Source: Hoplostethus atlanticus (Eukaryota > Chordata > Actinopteri > Trachichthyiformes > Trachichthyidae). Taken from it: a stretch of DNA of 64,000 nucleotides. A program made the translations under genes and the position numbers. The notes below the pieces were generated by a model that was not told where the DNA came from, ran no database searches, and was given only the letters and a program-made list of their open reading frames with translations. Each line of letters begins with the position of its first letter. Position 1 is the first letter of the stretch. The stretch spans positions 112,501 through 176,500 of the forward strand of contig JAXDDX010000328.1 of the NCBI GenBank assembly GCA_034670405.1, read 5' to 3'. Shown here in pieces: positions 54,735 through 64,000 of the stretch.

Positions 54735-55815
54735 GTTGGAAAGTTTTTTCATCGTACACCACTACTCCAGGAAGTGGACTCGAGGACTCACGTTTTGTTG
54801 AAGGACAAGGCCCTCACAGGTTAATGAACTTTTATTGTGGTTGCACCACACTTTGTGTATGTTATGTGAAAACCTCTTACTTGTATTAAACATACTGAAA
54901 TAAACCCCTTAGAATCTACAGATGGGTGACAAATTAAAGGAAAAACCAAGTGGTACCAAACCATGCCAGGAAACAGAGCCACCGGACCCCCTCACTGTAG
55001 GGGTCAAGCATTCAGGCGTGTACCGTTCTCTTAGTGCAGTTTTTGTAACTGAAACTCCTGCCATCGGTGCCCCAATAAAAAGTCATTTAGATCTTTTCCT
55101 CCTGCGGCCTTATCAGCATTTTTATACATGCCACAGATCATGATGGGATGTTAAATGCTGAATTGTATCATGCAGTACACCTGTATGGAAGCATCTGCAT
55201 TCGATATGTTTCTCCACACATTTATTCAGGTTTTTCCTTTAATTTGTCTTGCCACCTTTATGATATGAACAATTGTGCTATAATTCTGTCTGGTTTGCTC
55301 AGTCTGTCTGTGCAACTCGACTGTAGTTTTGTGAGAGCTTTCCAATCCCCCTGTCGTAATGATGAGGACATGCCTATGGCGGTTGATCAGCAAGACGTCA
55401 TCAGTCATTCACAGGCCAGGTAAGAGTGACTTTGGGCTCTTCTCCCAGTCAATGCAAATTTTGTCAATATTTCACTGTATGAGGTCCAGTTGTTAACTGA
55501 AGGATGAGTCCAACAAAGGGAGCAAGAGGAAAATTGAATGTAGCCACAAATTTAGAGAGGGTGCACTATTTTGTGTTGGTTACAAGAGGGGTTGGTATGA
55601 GGCCGTCCAACCATGCATGTAGAAAGCATGCAGACATACATCTGAACAATGATCAGTAGCAACTGCCAATTTTTTATATATGTTGAAATAGTTGAATTTC
55701 TACAGGTTAGCTGACTATCTGACATTAAAGGGTGACACTATCTTCCCATTGCAGTTATGTGACACCATCTGCTGCTGAAGTGGACGTCCCCATGGAGATA
55801 GACGAGCAGGTGTAA
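54735..55815 (+). pseudogene. Small five-exon gene, copy B: broken
   Basis: Exon 1 is missing. Exon 2 is destroyed: about 35 bases (about 54740-54775) read as the reverse complement of the copy A exon (TTTTCATCGTACACCACTAC against GTAGTGGTGTACGATGAAAA), and the intron between exons 2 and 3 is lost. Exon 3 survives in part up to 54819. Exon 4 (55303-55419) is three bases shorter than in A and still open, with GAG changed to GCG in the MPMEVDQ motif. Exon 5 (55755-55815) is six bases shorter, in frame, and intact to TAA. AATAAA is kept at 55868. Confidence 0.75.
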
Positions 55816-55873
55816 GCCCTGATGATGAAATATTCAACAGCAGTGAACCTATGTTTTTCATAGCTTAAATAAA

Positions 55874-57158
55874 AACTTGATTAAAAAAAGTGCCTGATTT
55901 TTTAAAAATAATATAGTTGCTGCTGTATGAGTGACAAACATTCTGAAACATCGACACCAGCATTTCTCTCACATGTAGGCCTACTCGTTTATTCATTTTG
56001 AATAAAAACTTATGAGAGTAAGTGGATGCAAAGTATGCACAGACATGACACGATTCCAGTTTGGGAGAGTTTAGGAGTTCTATTAGAATCTCTCAAGTCA
56101 AGCCTCAAGTACAGGGACACACTCATCACACATTCCCTTGTCCAGCTGGCTCAGGTAAGTAAAGGACAGAAAGCAAAAAGGAATGAAGGTGGGTACATAT
56201 GCTTTTTGGTGGAAACATTATATGAGAGATACTGCAAAAGCAGGTAGAAAACAGCTAGCTTTCCCTTTGTGACACTGATGAAAATACACATGGTGTCTGA
56301 CCAGAGCTACCGGTAAAATGTCTGTGGTTCTGTGTCAAACAAGCAAACCGTGAACCTGAGATAGTCAATATTCCCAATGAAAAAGAGACAGAGCGTGTTT
56401 AATTGAGTGTTTAATTCTGTTATTTTTGAAGTCTTCCAATGTACACACTCAAAATGTGAATACGAACCCTGCACCCCCGGCTTCACACACCATCAAATAA
56501 TGCCCAAATACCAATTAGCCTGTTTACCAACATGTAAATAAGCCTTGTAGTCTACTTGTTACTTCTAAAAATATTGTTTACATCTTCCATGCCTAATAAA
56601 GCACAAAGTGTTGCATAGAGGGCTAGCAGGGTTAACTGGATTTGGGCACAAATTGAAATTAAGAATAAACATTGATAGATTTAGTGCACTTGAACCGGGG
56701 GGACAGCAAAGTAAAATACACAAACAGAAAATAGCAATTGCATAGAATGGAGATACATAAATATCAATACCCACTGTAGAAATGTAGAAAAACAGTTTCC
56801 TTTAAAAAGGAGCTCTGCACACAAAGAGATGTTATTATGAAATACAGTATGACCCAACTGGAAAAAACAAAATTATATTTACCGTACCAAAAATCTTATT
56901 TACAACAATAACTGCAACAAAAAAATACATTCAAACTTAACATATACCCCATGAATGCATGACAAAAATACTTTCTTCTATGCAAGAGTAACACTCTTAC
57001 AAGTACAAAAGGACAGATGAAAGAAAGTATGGAAATGACAGACAAGTCAGTAGTTGCACTAGTAATCTTTCAGTGAGGCACATCTGTGGGAGCTGTGATT
57101 GGCGGATGGGAGAGTTGGCTCATGACACTTTGGGGTCAGAAGTTACCATTTAACAAGA
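55874..57158. other. Interval between convergent gene remnants, copy B
   Basis: Equivalent to 48166-49475 in copy A, with scattered substitutions and a short deletion near 56670 relative to A 48957-48990. No additional feature was seen. Confidence 0.45.
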
Positions 57159-59115
57159 TCATAGGTGGAGGCGTCCCTGGCTGCGTCTGGTGTGCTGAGG
57201 AACCTGGAACAGAAGCATCAGGTCAGAAGAGACTATACTGTAATGTATACATTACTCTAGGCCAGTGGTGTCCTATCATGTGACATGGAGGGCCAGGAGT
57301 CTGCAGGTTTTCTTTCCAAACCTGCAGACTCTTGGCCCCCCATGCCACATGATTGGACACCACTACTCTAGGCAGAGTACAAAAAGGCAGGAAGAACCAC
57401 TGGTTAAAAGAGGCATTAAGTAATCTATGACCTTTGTTGACCTCTATTGGTGACCAGTAGGAATTACAACATCAACAGAACTTATCTCCTCCTACACAAG
57501 TCTTTGGCACAGCCCCCACACCCTACTGTGATTGTGGCCTATACCAGACACAAACAATGAAAACAAATCAGCACCTGGCAAAGTAATTGTTGAATTGAGT
57601 CATTGCTTTTGTTCAAAACTGGGTACTACTGTGTGAAAGACATACTGAGATGCCCCATGTCCCAAATGTGTATGTCTTGTAATTGCTTAACTGTGGCTGC
57701 AAGATGATTTTCAACACAATCTATTCTATTGGTTTGTTTAGTTGATATAAGACATGTCCCCCCCGTGTCTATGAAAAATCATGCTAGCCACCTACTCGCT
57801 AGTAAACCAGTGGGTTAACTTCCACTTCAGCTCCCTATTGTAAGGGAGGGGAGACCAGGGCATTTTTGAACAGAACTTAAAAGGTTTCTTGGGACTGCAT
57901 TACTGGCTTCAAAAAGCTATTCACAATATTTCAACATACCAATAAACACATGAAAAAGAGCCGTGTGAACCTGTGTGTAAAACTAACCCGAAGCGTTTCT
58001 GGACTGCCAAATGGTGAGAATTCTACTGAATTCTCTTTGTCGGAGGAGTTGTTGAGGTAATGGTGGGCAAACTTCTTCTTTAGTGCTTCAGCGATAAGAG
58101 CCGCCGGGTCGTTGAGCAACGCTGCACCCCCTTTGCTCAGTCTCCTGTTGGCTGGTGTCCCCCCTGGTGACCTAGGGAGAGGACATATTTTGTCGGGGGA
58201 CGATTGTTGGAAAAAATGACCAAATTAAATAACACTGTGATGGATATCGAATAAAGAGACTATTTATGAGAAAGTCAGGGTGGTCCTTCTAGGGCAAATC
58301 AATGTTAATAATAAGCAAAAAATAAGAGCAAAAAATATACTGGTGTTGTAATCTGTAAGGAATTACTTCATCAGAATATAAATTGTAGATCACATGCTGT
58401 ATCACAGTGACCATGCCTACCTCTGCACTGAGCGCAGTTTAACTTGATTTATGTCCTTCAGTACATCCATCATGGAGGGCATCCCCTTAACTTTCGAACC
58501 TCTGGTTAGACCTGAGTCCTGGGGCTTGAGTTGACCACTCTGACTCTTCACCTGGGCATGGGGTTTCCCATCCCTCATGCGCTGGCGGATCAGGTCTAAC
58601 GCAGATGAAGTCACAGTTGAGGAGCTGAGGCATGGGGGAGGTGGAGGAGGAACACAGCGAGGTGTAGAGGTGAGGGCTGGAGGTGTGAGAGGAGACATCA
58701 GAGGAGTGCCTGGGGCATTCTGGGTCAAACCTAAACAAAACAAAGAAACACAAAGAAAGAAAGAAAAAAACGAGGGATGGTGAGATATCAAATTTGCTTA
58801 ACTAATGCAAGTAGCAGTATAACTACAGAATCCATGATAAGTTGTGTCTGGTGAGATGAGGAAACTGAGATGAGGTATAAATGTTAATGAATGAATGCAT
58901 GTGTCCATCCTTGTCCTTGTACCTGAAGCTGGTGCGGCTGTAACAATCATTGCTATCTGGGCACGTAGTTTGAGCAGCTCATCCTCCAGGGCTGTGATCT
59001 TCCTCAGGGCATCTGGATCAGTCTTCTGCCTCAGAGACATGCCTCCTCTCTGGACTCGTTTCAGAGCCAGCCGTGGGTCTCTCACCACATCCTGAGTTAC
59101 AGTACTTTGCTTCAT
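57159..59115 (-). pseudogene. mtfr2: mtfr2-like 3' exons, copy B: truncated
   Basis: Exons at 58923-59115 (truncated), 58421-58730, 57988-58171 and 57159-57203 match copy A. The polyproline exon is 27 bases (nine codons) shorter, in frame. The upstream exon has lost its first sixteen bases and its splice acceptor in a deletion equivalent to A 51416-51709. An ATG happens to sit exactly at the deletion edge (59115-59113), so a short product starting MKQSTV could be read, but it would lack the MTFR N-terminal half. The 3' splice sites are intact. Confidence 0.75.
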
Positions 59116-59447
59116 GTGTATGGTGTTTGTATGTAAAGTTTTGTTCAGTCAGATTCTTGAAGTAGATGGTACAATTCTGTCGGAGGCACTGGCAGGTTAG
59201 GTATTAGGAAATCATACCCCATCTCCTGGCTCCTTTGGCCACCATCGACCTAAGAGCTTGTTGATCAGGGGTATATGGGTGAAAGCACTGGCCGACCACA
59301 GTTGGTTAATTGTACCTCTGTTCTTCTGACTTATAGTGTAGTAATATTTTAGTAATCCTATTACAGTCAAAGTTGTTTTTGCATTTGTTAAACAATTGAA
59401 TACACCATTAAAGCACTAAATAAATAATTAATTTAATTATTCATTTT

Positions 59448-59794
59448 GTCACCTTCTTAAACTAATGGCCTAAGTCATATTTTGAGGAAAATGTTTTTTT
59501 TGCCTAAATCATCTCTTCATGATGCTGGCCACCTCTGGTAAAATTGCCTACATCCTTATTGAAAAGATCATGCTGTTCCTACCCTGGTAGTATAATGGCC
59601 TATGTCAAGAGTGTGACTTAGGCAATTAAAAAAAAAAAAAAAAATGGCTTAAGTCACATTGTCTTGTGACTTAGGCAATTTTACAAGCTTTACAGGATGG
59701 CGGCTGCTTCCAGAAGAAAGAAAAACAATATATTTAGTTCAGTTCTTTCTGTTTTTGGAAAAACTGACTTAGGCCATTAGTTTAAGAAGGTGAC
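59448..59794. mobile_element. Inverted-repeat element with iterated TGACTTAGGC motifs
   Basis: Ends are perfect inverted repeats of 30 bases beginning GTCACCTTCTTAAACTAATG and continuing GCCTAAGTCA. ATTT flanks both sides (59443-59446, 59796-59799), and the empty site is present in copy A near 52040. The core word TGACTTAGGC or its complement recurs, with small changes, about seven times inside. There is an A17 run near 59627 and no coding capacity. It inserted after the tandem duplication. Confidence 0.8.
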
Positions 59795-60857
59795 GATTTG
59801 TAATGTTTTTTTTTCAAATTTGGAGCTAAATTTCAGAACACATCATCAGTAGTGTACCAAAGATTCATTGGGCGTTAGGTAACCCTAACCCGAACTCAGA
59901 TGAAAAATCCAAAATAAATGTGTTTTGAAATGGAATGGAAAGAAAAAATGGAAGAAACCTTGGGAGGGGCTTCTCAGAGAGCGGCAATAGATGCCGAGTT
60001 TGGGCAAGCAGCGTATACAGAGTGCATAAAAGTTAATTTGGGTGGGAAATCCAGATCTGATGTGGGGCATCACAGCAAACAGTAGCTCAGTCAGCATCAA
60101 CATAGGACTAGGGGAATTTTAAAAGAAAATATAAATCATCCATTTCCAATCATTATGGTCAAAAATACAAAAGGTGCAGTTTCAGTGGGTTTTTCTAGTC
60201 TCTTTTTACTAGAGAAATCAATGTAGAAATTGGACAGGAAAAACTGAGGAACTATTTCACCTTCTGTGAAAGGGTGGTGGAAACTTGGACTGGAACTCAG
60301 ATAACTGAAATAACTTAATAACACAACAAAAAAGGTGCAAAACGTCAAGGGGTTGAATACTTTTGCAAGCCACTGAATAGGTGTATATGCATATATATAG
60401 GTGTATTGGTATATGTAAGTATATGGATGTACATATAGAGTAGTATATGTGAGATGCAGTGGGAGGAGAGTCTAACCAGAAGTCTAACCGGAAGTTGTCC
60501 GTAGGCGTTGCATTTTGAGTGTGGGAAATGGTCGTTATAAAACTTTGTCATCTTTGTCTGCCGATCTACAAGGATAAATGTTACATCTCTCCTTCACAGA
60601 TTGGATGTTTTTCTCCCAACCTTCTCTCAACTTCTTGTACATAAGCTTCAAAAAAAGAGGTAAGGTTGTGTTGGAGTACATTTTTTAAATTGATGAAGAA
60701 TTGATTTGGGGGTACAGCTTAAATCAATGTAATTTAGTTTATACTTCAAATTCATATAATAGATTATTCCTTCTGTGATAACCAGAAACAATGGCTAGAC
60801 CTCTAATGTAAAGACCTACATTTCAATTACTATATTGTTCTAGTGAAAGTGAAATAA

Positions 60858-60861
<4 letters not shown>

Positions 60862-60904
<43 letters not shown>
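60862..60904 (+). repeat. (AG)n microsatellite at an indel within copy C
   Basis: About 21 AG units stand where copy A has roughly 540 bp including the left half of the pogo-like remnant. Confidence 0.95.
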
Positions 60905-60909
<5 letters not shown>

Positions 60910-61272
60910 AACTGTATTCCTGAATGTGCATGTCACGTAAGGGTTCAATCACTGTCACAGTTGTGGCAAATGTAGATGGTTGCCCCTGGGGTGCAGGCTT
61001 TGTGGGCCCAGAACTGACAACGTAACATTTTTAATGAACTGTTACAACCCCAAGCAGCCATTACATAGCATACTTTGTACATACTTTCTAACCTGAAAAT
61101 CAGTTTTTTGGTCATAAAATCCAAAATGTTGCTCACAGAGACATGCCACTTCTCCTGTGAGCTCGAAAAAGGAAATGGGGAGTGTACGATATTGATGACA
61201 TCATTGCAGCACTTTTCTGATTGATCAAAACTGACAGAATTACAACTAACCAGGTGTTACAACACTCCCCGG
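60905..61272 (-). mobile_element. pogo-like remnant in copy C, 3' part only
   Basis: Matches the right part of the element at 45008-45793. The minus strand ending at 60945 encodes the same cysteine/histidine cluster (CQFWAHKACTPG, YICHNCDSD). The right terminus is cut inside the inverted repeat. Confidence 0.6.
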
Positions 61273-61378
61273 TAGCCTAATTTTAGCCTAGATGTTATAA
61301 ACCATTTATAAACCATTTAGAGAACCATTAGGTCGTATGCTACGACCATACGTCAACCATACGGCAACCATATCAACC

Positions 61379-63959
61379 ATGCCAACCACGTCCGCCGTGT
61401 TTTCTATGAAAACAAACGTATGTATCTTTAAACATTTTACAAAAAAATGTAATGTTAGCAAATAAGTGTTCGGTACAGAGTATAGTATGTCAAAGGACAA
61501 CTTAAAAAGCTAAAATGATCGTGTTTGCATTGACGTGTGCATTGCTGTGACTTGGTTAGGGTATGCGATCGTTGCGATAGCAACATTAGCATTTGTTAGC
61601 AAATGGAGCAAATGTGCATTCATTCAAACATTTTGGTGTAATAATGGTAAGGTAAAGTATATGGTAATACAGACAATAAATTACTTTTGTTTTTAACAAT
61701 GCACTTTTTATGATATTGTAGTATTCCATCCAGTGTGTCGATGATCCGACTGGAATTCCTGGAGTAGTGGTGTACGATGAAAAAACATTGTCCTTTCGTC
61801 AAGTGAGTTACCTACCTGCTAGTTTTAAGTACACATTCAGTCTCTGTGATGTTATGTTGTGTATCATTTTTTCTGTATTTTGAATGATGTGTTTTCTGCT
61901 CCTGGCCAGGATACCAACGAGGACTCACGTTTTGTTGAAGGACAAGGCCCTCACAGGTCAATGAACTTTTATTGTGGTTGCACTACACTTTGTGTATGTG
62001 ATGTGAAAACCTCTTACTTTTATTAAACATACTGAAATAAACCCCTTAGAATCTACAGACGGGTGACAAATTAAAGGGAAAAAGTGTCTTAGTAAGGTGT
62101 TGGGCCGCCACGAGCCGAACTCTGTATTGATTTGCAGTGACCCTTCCCTCTAAGGGGACAAGTGGACCCAAACCATGCCAGGAAACAGAGCCACCGGACC
62201 CCCTCACTGTAGGGGTCAAGCATTCAGGCGTGTACCGTTCTCTTAGTGCAGTTTTTGTAACTCAGGGTCTCTGCACCATTTTAAAAATCAAATTCAATGC
62301 TTTTTAAGACCTTTTTAAGACCTTAATACATATAATTTAAGACCCAAGAAATTTTGGAACGATTTCTTTCATAGAAAAGCGAGACAATTTATTGAGCCCT
62401 AGCATTCTGAACAGTAATACACAGTTACATGAATAATAACAATCCATATTGCTAAATGTTTTTTTTTTAATTTTTTTAAATGTGGCTATTTAGGGAAACT
62501 GTATATAGGCATTATGATCATGCAGCTATGGAATTACCCTTATTCATGAATAGCCCTATTGAAACTATGAATCATTACTTTTCAAGAACTCAACACGTAA
62601 ACAGACAGACCGAACCCCCCTAATGAACGAGGCGATGCCACATTTAGCGACATAGGTGGTTCATCATTCGTGCCTGCTCACCGTGTGAAGAACCCACAGC
62701 ACCGCAGCCCTTTTGGGTTTCTGGCGGTGAAACAAAATTGCTCAATGCCGACTGTTGAGAAGTTGCGAGCGAGCCAGACGAGGTTTCGGGTGTGCTACGT
62801 GCAAACAATGCAGACATCAGCATAGCCCCACTGGTTACCGGTGCGTACCGCTGGTGCTTTTCAGATTTCATGTGGGATTCAACTGCTTTCACCCCCATGG
62901 TCCCTAACGTGAAAATCTTTCGGCATAAATTGTACCTTGCTTCGTGGCGGTCTCCTGCCTGTACCAACCACCTCCGAAACGTATTTTCCTCTAACTATTT
63001 GTCATTAAACTTGCATTTCCCCTTCTTGGCTCATACCTTAGCTTGTTACCTGGCAACCTTGACCCTCTTTGATGACACGCAGCCAGACGCCAACGTAACG
63101 TAAACATTCTATTAATGGCGGAGTTTCTCATTGTCTAATACGATGTTATTTACACAAATACACACGCTATTGGACATTTTACGGTAGGCTACTGTGCGCA
63201 ACAATTTTTCCATCAGCCTTAAAAGCACCCTTTGCAAATTTAATACCTACAGCAAATTTAAGGTAAATTTAAGACAATTTATGACCTTAATTTCCATTAT
63301 TTTATTAAGACCTTTTAAGACTTTTAAGGAGCCGCGGGGACCCTGTAACTGAAGCTCCTGCCATCGGTGCCCCAATAAAAAGTAATTTAGATATTTTCCT
63401 CCTGCAGCCTTCTCAGCATTTTTATACATGCCACAGATCATGATGGGATGTTAAGTGCTGAATTGTATCATGCAGTACACCTGTATGGAAGCATCTGCAT
63501 TCGTTATGTTTCTCCACACATTTATTCAGGTTTTTCCTTTAATTTGTCTTGCCACCTTATGATATGAACAATTGTGCTATAATTCTGTCTGGTTTGCTCA
63601 GTCTGTCTGTGCAACAACTCTACTGTAGTTCTGTGAGAGCTTTCCAATCCCCCTGTCGTAATGATGAGGACATGCCTATGGAGGTTGATCAGTAAGACGT
63701 CATCAGTCATTCACAGGCCAGGTAAGAGTGACTTTGGGCTCTTCTCTCAGTCAATGCAAATTTTGTCAATATTTCACTGTATGAGGTCCAATTCTTAACT
63801 GAACGGATGAGTCCAAATTCAAAATGAGTCCATTTTGAATTTCTACAGGTTAGCTGACTATCTGACATTAAAGGGTGACCACTATCTTCCCATTGCAGTT
63901 ATGTGACACCATCTGCTGCTGAAGTGGACGTCCCCATGGAGATTGACGAGCAGGTGTAA
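61379..63959 (+). pseudogene. Small five-exon gene, copy C: nonsense in exon 4
   Basis: Exons 61379-61417, 61722-61802, 61910-61956, 63602-63721 and 63899-63959 keep all splice sites and phases. The copy A start codon has become ACG, but an ATG two codons upstream or one further inside could serve. Exon 4 carries CAG-TAA in place of CAG-CAA (stop at 63693-63695), which removes the last 29 residues, including the second acidic motif. Exon 5 is otherwise open to its own TAA. Intron 3 is enlarged by a transposon inside the Tc1 remnant. A truncated product is possible, so pseudogene status is inference. Confidence 0.65.
62263..63345 (-). mobile_element. DNA transposon with BED-like zinc finger frame, inserted in copy C
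   Basis: Ends are inverted (CAGGGTCTCTGC and, mirrored, GCGGGGACCCTG), and TAACT is duplicated at both sides (62258-62262, 63346-63350). The empty site TTTTTGTAACTGAAGC is present in copies A and B. Near both ends DNA is rich in TTTTAAGACC. The minus strand at 62967-62644 encodes a C2H2/BED-like motif (LCRKIFTLGTMGVKAVESHM followed by KSEKHQ), as in fish hAT-related proteins. The 5-bp duplication is unlike the 8 bp of hAT, so the superfamily stays open. No catalytic domain remains. Confidence 0.75.
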
Positions 63960-64000
63960 GCCCTGATGATGAAATATTCAACAACAGTGAACCTGTTTTG

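Larger units (their letters stand above)
54650..59877. repeat. Tandem segmental duplication, copy B (left part missing)
   Basis: Colinear with copy A from about 46.42 to 52.12 kb. The first 2.5 kb of the unit, including exon 1 of the small gene, are absent. Further differences from A: loss of the Tc1 interior, loss of the sequence equivalent to A 51416-51709, and gain of an inverted-repeat element at 59448-59794. Many single-base differences are scattered through it. Confidence 0.92.
59941..64000. repeat. Tandem segmental duplication, copy C (runs off the window)
   Basis: Colinear with copy A from about 43.93 to 48.11 kb. The part equivalent to 44.9-45.4 kb is replaced by a GA microsatellite (60862-60904). 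A separate transposon is inserted at 62263-63345. The junction with copy B (59878-59940) contains a scrap resembling A 44331-44370. Confidence 0.9.

Noticed and set aside
59880..59900. Telomere-like CCCTAACCC at the B/C junction
   Set aside because: Only one and a half units, with no array.

Overview
The window looks like a piece of a ray-finned (teleost) fish genome. Coding sequence is sparse and split into short exons with GT-AG introns. Dinucleotide microsatellites are very dense. The mobile elements are typical of fish: Tc1, hAT, PIF/Harbinger, a TTAA-type element, pogo-like elements, L2/Rex1-like LINEs and a tRNA-derived SINE. Most open frames in the window are CA/GT or CT/GA repeats read as protein and are not genes.

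Layout. 1-22.8 kb is gene-poor: CA/GT, CT/GA and CTA microsatellites, a short inverted-repeat element (289-561), a Tc1 element without its catalytic core (831-2061) and a SINE (11181-11315). 23.07-26.62 kb on the minus strand holds the last 11 coding exons of a 3',5'-cyclic nucleotide phosphodiesterase of the PDE7 family, closest to PDE7B; reading phase agrees at every junction and the last intron has a GC donor. 26.6-43.8 kb contains a GC-rich candidate minus-strand exon at 30.4-30.7 kb, a 340-bp segment present twice without a mismatch (30.7 and 35.2 kb), nested hAT-like elements (37.6-39.3 kb), LINE fragments, and a Harbinger-like element carrying a SINE (42.2-43.4 kb).

43.9-64 kb is a three-copy tandem segmental duplication with a unit of about 8.2 kb: copy A 43.93-52.12, copy B 54.65-59.88 (left part missing), copy C 59.94 to the window edge (truncated). 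Each unit pairs a plus-strand five-exon gene for a small acidic protein of about 115 residues, which I do not recognise, with the 3' exons of a minus-strand mitochondrial fission regulator gene (MTFR family; mtfr2 favoured because PDE7B and MTFR2 are neighbours in vertebrates). The two genes converge. The copies differ in instructive ways: copy A of the small gene is intact; copy B lacks exon 1 and has a micro-inversion in exon 2; copy C has a nonsense codon in exon 4. The copy-B mtfr2 unit has lost a splice acceptor and nine proline-region codons. Several transposons inserted or were trimmed after the duplication, which allows relative dating.

No bacterial-type operon, CRISPR array, rRNA or intact tRNA gene was seen. 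The most promising lead is the small duplicated gene and its decay series. Others are the 340-bp perfect duplication and the element with iterated TGACTTAGGC-like motifs inside copy B.
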